Of a stretch of 25,109 bases of DNA, positions 21,043 to 25,109 are shown in pieces. Each line of letters starts with the position of its first letter. Position 1 is the first letter of the stretch. The translations under genes and the position numbers were made by a program. A model generated the notes under the pieces. The model did not search any database. It was given only the letters and a program-made list of their open reading frames with translations, and was not told the DNA's origin. Source of the DNA: Chara braunii (lineage: Eukaryota; Streptophyta; Charophyceae; Charales; Characeae); the NCBI GenBank assembly GCA_003427395.1, contig BFEA01000527.1, positions 843,110 through 868,218 on the forward strand, given 5' to 3'.

Positions 21043-21564
21043 AAGGGTGATGGGTGTACGCTTGGTCGATGATGTTTCCCTGTTTGTGGCATACAAGAAG
21101 AGTGATGTGCATTCCAAAGGGGAGGCTCTCAAAGTTGAGAAAACGCTTCGAAGGGTGTTACCTGAAGAGGCTGACTTTGAAATGCACAGACGACGGCCTG
21201 GGTACGTGGAAGTTCCTAGGATGCATACTGGAGGTCCGACAGGCTCTGCCTTACCTGGGCAGTGTACAGGCCATCAAGAACGAGGACACCATTTGGTCCA
21301 GCCGGCCTTTGTTTTTTCGAATCGGCCAAGATTTCAGATACTGGACCAGTCGGCGTTAGAAAGTCGCGGTGGTCACAGGATCACTGCATCGCTTGGACAA
21401 AAGTTCGACGGATCGGACTGCAATTCCGGTCCAGGTGCTGACAATGAGAAGGGAGTATCGCGCGAAAGGGTTCCCCGATAGCTTTGTCGAGAAGTTAGTA
21501 GATGATTTTGCTATAGTTAGGGGCGACATCTGGGGACTGGCAGCAGCATTGCTGCACCTGCCGT
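21043..21564 (+). pseudogene. Reverse transcriptase C-terminal fragment, Penelope-like (broken)
   Basis: The frame starting near 21043 reads RLVDDVSLFV, resembling the catalytic (Y/V)xDD block of the RT palm, then an amphipathic helix and DFEMH. After a frameshift near 21195-21210 the sequence continues WKFLGCILEV, similar to the (K)FLG strand that follows the catalytic block, and a TAG stop lies at 21357-21359. In the same frame beyond it, RREYRAKGFPDSFVEKLV resembles the ...NGYP..fi... thumb motif typical of Penelope-like RTs. The frame ends at 21564. With one frameshift, one stop and no upstream RT domain it is not functional. A LINE origin is the alternative; I rate Penelope-like as more likely on the GFP/GYP motif alone. 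Confidence 0.5.
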
Positions 21565-22055
21565 AGGCGCTCGTAGTTCTCGAGAGTGTTTCTGGCGTGT
21601 TGTTTGTTTTTTTGGTTGTTTTTGATTTGCCGCTTCTATTGGATACTCGTAGTTTTCGAGAGAGATTTTGTTTTGATTGTTTTTTGGCGATTTAATTGGA
21701 TGGGGTTTACCCCAACCGAAGGGAGGGGCCTATTGTGTGTTTGCAAGTATATAGGAAGTAATGACGGCGTGCTCTACCTCTTCGACAACAAGTTTTAGAC
21801 GGGGCACCGGGTAGACCGATGCATCTGTCATTGTTTTTTGGGGAAAGGGGGAACGATGGTGTAGTCTCGGGAGGAAGAAGGGCTGACAAGCCGAAGGTCG
21901 ATAACGGTGCAATTCACGACCACTGCGAACTGAAGATTACGAGCTTGAGTAACAATTTGCAATTTGCTATTCTTTGTCGAAGAAGCCATCTGGCTATTTT
22001 GACTACGATATGTTTGTGCAATCGCGAAGGAAGTTCGTCAGAATTTGCATGTCAG
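21043..22055 (+). mobile_element. 5'-truncated retroelement insertion with 8-bp target duplication
   Basis: About 1.0 kb sits precisely between two copies of CCTACACG (21035-21042 and 22056-22063), inside family A copy A4, whose homology stops and resumes at those points. It has no terminal repeats and no poly-A, and the left part is a broken reverse transcriptase C-terminus, as expected for a 5'-truncated target-primed insertion. The rest (about 21565-22055) appears to be a 3' untranslated or unrecognised region. Confidence 0.7.
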
Positions 22056-22368
22056 CCTACACGCCCATAGATTTTGAAGTCATTGTGCTAAGCTAAAAAA
22101 ACATTAAAAATCGTTAAAGATGGGGGTGTTAAACGTGCTCGCCCAGTCACTATTTTTTTTTTTTTTTAACTTTTAACTTTTTGTTTTCACTTTATTTCGG
22201 GACCAAAAAAAATTTATTATTTTTTGAACATTTTTTAATGAGTTATGGATTATGTAAACTACATATCTGTAAATTTTCAGGGCATTTGTCAATACAAAAA
22301 AATAATTAAAAATCAGCAAAGATGGCGGTGTCGAAAAGGTGCTGGCACACTCACTCATTTTAATTCGT

Positions 22369-22949
22369 TCTATTTGATGTGACGTAGGGTTTGATAAATT
22401 TTTATGAGTTATGAATTCACTTCAACATATAAAAAATTTTGTTGAACAATTTGTGTGGAAGTTTTTCAATGGTGCTTTATTACATAAAAAAAAATGCCCA
22501 TCAAACGAATTACCTTAACTTATCGGTAAAACATTAAAATTGCATTTATAAGGTAATAACAAATGTGATAAACTCGTTCTATTTGATAATAATTCACTGG
22601 TGGGTAAAGTTCAATGAATTATTGACAATTTTTTTTTCTTCAAAGTGTTATACATTCCTTACCATAAGAGTACATTTGCATGAGCAGAAAAACATGAGGA
22701 AGCAGATAAACAATGAAGTTTGACCAAATATTTACGATTCAGACAAAAAGAAAATCATAATCACTTTATGTACAAACACAACTGCAAACTACCATGTACC
22801 CTATCTTGAGTGATCCTTGTATGCGGGTGGGATTGTTGTGCCCATAGATAGGTTGAACCCGGTCCGTGAAGCCTCCTGCCGGACTTCCTTCTTTAGCTTT
22901 ATCTTCGACACCTCCTAACATTTAAAAAAAAAAAAAAAAAAAAAAAAAT
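22369..22949. other. AT-rich non-coding stretch
   Basis: No gene is seen. A 27-base poly-A run (about 22922-22948) directly precedes the family B element. Confidence 0.5.
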
Positions 22950-23449
22950 CTAGGTTGTTTTACCGGACGTCCGGGACCCCTGGGTTGTCCGACCGGACGT
23001 CTTGTCGGACGTCGGACGGTCTCGGACCGGACAAGGGTTGTCCAACCAAGCGCACAAAAAAAAAAACAACAAACAAACAAACAAACAAACAAACAAACAA
23101 TCTTGTGGCTTCTACCTTGCATAAGGTGTATTCCACCAAAATTTTGGCTCATTTGAGCCAGTAGAAAAAAAGATAAAAATCTTCAAAGTTTCTAATCCCC
23201 ACCTATACCCCTCCGATCCTCACCAAAACCCCTCGTACCCCCCCCTCCCACCCCAAATAGCACCCTATCACCAAATGCTCATAAAATTCTGAATTTTTTT
23301 ATGGGGGGTCTCTATGGCATGCGCAACACTGTCATAATTTTTTTTTATTTTTTTTTTTAATGCCAAAAAGTGGTTGTCCGGGATCCCGGACAACCCCCCT
23401 ACCGGACGGTTGGGGGAGACGTCCGGCCATCGGACGACTGGTAACCTAG
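22950..23449. mobile_element. Family B transposon, 500 bp, related to family A
   Basis: It starts CTAGGTTGTTTTACCGGACG and ends with CGGACGACTGGTAACCTAG, so the outer seven bases are inverted repeats and the next region is similar. The 5' end has CGGACGTCCG followed by GGACCCCTGGG, the same layout as family A copy A4 (CGAACGTTCG, GGAGCCCCTGGG) with a different palindrome core. It contains an (AAAC)n tract (about 23061-23100) and a perfect 24-bp palindrome at 23372-23395 centred on GGGATCCC. It is inserted between A-rich flanks; the target duplication cannot be resolved. Confidence 0.65.
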
Positions 23450-23770
23450 AAAAAAATACAGTACGGGAGGAAAAAAAAAGTTACAACTGAGTGTATTCAA
23501 ATAGATGTAAAATCCCAAACACCTCCCACATGAATGCTGCAATTCACAGTGGGTATATAATACTTCGAAAATCATGAAAACAAATTCATTCAAAATATAT
23601 TTCTTCCTCTAATCCATAATCGCAATTTTCTCAAAGCAATATCAATTTTTATGGTTCCTGGATGCATTGCCCTATATTCGAGTTCGACCACACGTTTAGT
23701 GTCGAATCCAAACACGGGTCGAAAAACACCGAACCCAACATATGTATATATATTATACATTATATATATA
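23450..23770. other. AT-rich non-coding stretch ending in a TA microsatellite
   Basis: No gene is recognised; TA-rich from about 23741 to 23770, where a family A end begins. Confidence 0.5.
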
Positions 23771-23850
23771 CAGGGTTGCCGGTGTTCGGGACGGGCCGAA
23801 CGCCCGAACGTTCGGCACCTGCTCTCGACGTGTTCGGCCGGCCAATGCGA
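23771..23850 (-). mobile_element. Family A fragment, 3' end only (A5)
   Basis: CAGGGTTGCCGGTGTTCGGG followed by ACGGGCCGAACGCCCGAACG matches the reversed 3' terminus seen at 15400. The similarity fades after about 23812 and no opposite terminus is found. Confidence 0.65.
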
Positions 23851-23867
23851 AAAAATATATATACATA

Positions 23868-24462
23868 CAGGATCACCAGCCCGTACGTACGGAGGTCCCC
23901 GGGTAGACCTCCGTACGTACGGGCGTTTGGGGTCCCATACGGGGTCCGAACCCGACGGCGTTCGGACCCCGCCAAAAATCATTTCGGGGCCCAAGAATAA
24001 TTATTTTTTTCTGAATTGTTTTTTGTGAGTTCTCTATGGCGTGAGGTACATGCCTGTAAATGTTTAAGTCATTTGCCGAAGCCAAATAAGAACGAAAAAT
24101 CGCCAAAGATGGCGGTGTCAAAACGTGCTCGCCCATGTATTTTTTCACTTTTTACTTTTTGTTTTCACTTTACTTCGGGGTCTAAATAATTTTATTATTT
24201 TTTGAAACGTTTTTAGTGGGTTTTGTATTATGTGAAGTACACATCTGTAAATTTTCAGGGCATTTAGCTATGCCAAAACAAAATGAAAAATTGCCAAAGA
24301 TGGCGGTGTCGAAAACATGCTCGCGCACTCACTGAATTTAATTCTCTTTTTATTTTTATTTATTTTTATTATTAGTATTTGTTTTTTATATTTTATTTTT
24401 ATTTCAAATTTGGTAAGGAATTCGGATGTTATGCTGAGGCAAATCTTGTTTAATTTATTCTT
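23868..24462 (+). mobile_element. Family A transposon, 3'-truncated copy (A6)
   Basis: It begins CAGGATCACCAGCCCGTACG after TATATATACATA. The 5' hairpin (a perfect 17-bp stem around 23880-23922) and both sub-repeats are intact, with GCCAAAGATGGCGGTGTC at about 24102 and 24293. Homology ends near 24462, where an inverted piece of the same family begins. Confidence 0.8.
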
Positions 24463-24690
24463 TTTGACTGTGACAAATGCCATGAAATTTTGTATATGTG
24501 TACCTTACAAACTAGAGAATATATAAATAAAGTTTTAAAAAATAATATTTTGTTTCATGCCCCGAAATAAAGGAAAAACAAAAAGTGAAAAAAAAGAAAA
24601 TACAAACTAGTGACTTATAGTGAGTGGGCAAGCAAGTTTTGACACCACCATCTTTGCCGATTTTTTATTTTTTTTTGGTTGAATAGAATG
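24463..24690 (-). mobile_element. Family A fragment in inverted orientation (A7)
   Basis: On the minus strand it reads through a diverged GGCAAAGATGGTGGTGTC block, TTTCACTTTTTGTTTT-like sequence, TTCGGGGC and the GTACACAT sub-repeat region, colinear with sub-repeats 1-2 of family A. It abuts copy A6 head to head. Confidence 0.65.
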
Positions 24691-24902
24691 GCTTCAAAAT
24701 TAAACTACCAGTATCTCTACCAGCTATAGAAAACAATTGTGGCCGTATACGCGCCGCGACTTTAGGGGGTCGGGCGACCGAACGCCCGGTCGCCGATTTA
24801 AAAAAAAAAAATAGAAATGAAAAGAGAAAAAACAGAAAAAAAAAATAGAGATTCAAAATAAAACAAAAACAAAAGAAAAAGCACGGCGCGCGATTCGGTG
24901 GT
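24691..24902. other. Non-coding stretch with a GC-rich motif cluster
   Basis: A short GC-rich block at about 24770-24798 (GGGTCGGGCGACCGAACGCC and CGGTCGCCGA) has the style of the family A/B termini but with CGACCG/CGGTCG motifs. A-rich sequence surrounds it. Confidence 0.4.
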
Positions 24903-24921
24903 AATATATATATATATATAT

Positions 24922-24993
<72 letters not shown>

Positions 24994-25032
24994 CCAGGCG
25001 CATTCGCTGGGCAGTGGTGCTGCCAATGCGCC

Positions 25033-25080
<48 letters not shown>
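24903..25080. repeat. (TA)n-(GA)n ... (TC)n forming a long inverted repeat
   Basis: A TA run (about 24903-24964) and a GA run (24966-24992) are followed by GGCGCATT (24997-25004), GGCAG (25010-25014), CTGCC (25020-25024), AATGCGCC (25025-25032) and a TC run to 25079. GA/TC, GGCGCATT/AATGCGCC and GGCAG/CTGCC all pair, giving one long hairpin. Confidence 0.9.
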
Positions 25081-25084
<4 letters not shown>

Positions 25085-25109
25085 GTGCATTTTTTGTTAT
25101 GACAGAAAA

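Larger units (their letters stand above)
20858..22368 (+). mobile_element. Family A transposon, divergent subfamily copy (A4), split by a retroelement insertion
   Basis: It begins CAGGGTTACCTGACCGAACG after TATATCTATATATA. The 5' hairpin uses GAACGTTC palindromes instead of GTACGTAC. Homology to other copies runs to about 21042 and resumes at 22056 (CCTACACGCCCATAGATTTT, matching ACATGCCTGTAAATTTTTAA elsewhere), then continues through both GCCAAAGATGGC-type blocks (near 22113 and 22316) to about 22368. The 3' end is lost. The interruption is flanked by CCTACACG on both sides. Confidence 0.75.

Noticed and set aside
23041-23105. CRISPR-like array in the AAAC repeat region
   Set aside because: It is a plain (AAAC)n microsatellite with no spacers, in a eukaryotic context.

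Overview
This is a eukaryotic nuclear window with one gene I can support. On the minus strand, two exons give an uninterrupted N-terminus (42 + 49 residues, joined in phase 0) of the clathrin-adaptor medium chain of AP-1 (mu1-adaptin). Exon 1 lies at 11581-11706 and exon 2 at 1234-1380, with canonical GT/AG borders around an intron of exactly 10,200 bp. The rest of the gene would lie to the left of position 1. The wording of the mu1 N-terminus, the CT-rich sense strand of the intron and the many microsatellites fit a coccidian apicomplexan (Toxoplasma/Sarcocystis-like), and the intron size and transposon load favour a large, repeat-rich relative. The organism is an inference.

Layout. 1-1233: intron 2 of mu1 (no exon 3 found), with GC-rich short repeats at the extreme left. 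1234-1380: exon 2. 1381-11580: giant intron 1, holding CT/CA tracts, several short tandem duplications, two foldback elements, a CAGG tract, a weak tRNA-like/SINE-like stretch, and about 6 kb of strongly purine-biased plus strand (5.05-11.13 kb). 11581-11706: exon 1 with the start codon. 11707 to about 13950: 5' flank/UTR, with a poly-C run containing four N bases. Near 13.95 kb the composition changes sharply to AT-rich, and no gene is visible from there to the right end.

The right half (15.4-25.1 kb) is a transposon cluster. A family of small elements with CAGGGTNACC ends (family A) sits in TA microsatellites. It has GC-rich hairpin termini, AT-rich centres and two internal direct sub-repeats; at least seven copies or pieces are visible. 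A related 500-bp element (family B, CTAGGTT ends) shares the terminal layout but with a different hairpin core. One family A copy is split by a roughly 1-kb 5'-truncated retroelement fragment with an 8-bp target duplication and a broken reverse transcriptase that looks Penelope-like.

The most interesting item is at 19.1-20.05 kb: direct repeats of about 245 bp, each holding a hammerhead ribozyme. Two copies have a complete conserved core, and their differences preserve base-pairing. A third copy is degenerate. Exactly between copies 2 and 3 lies a perfect 38-bp Nextera mate-pair junction sequence (19772-19809), so the assembly is artificial at that point and copy number or order there should not be trusted.
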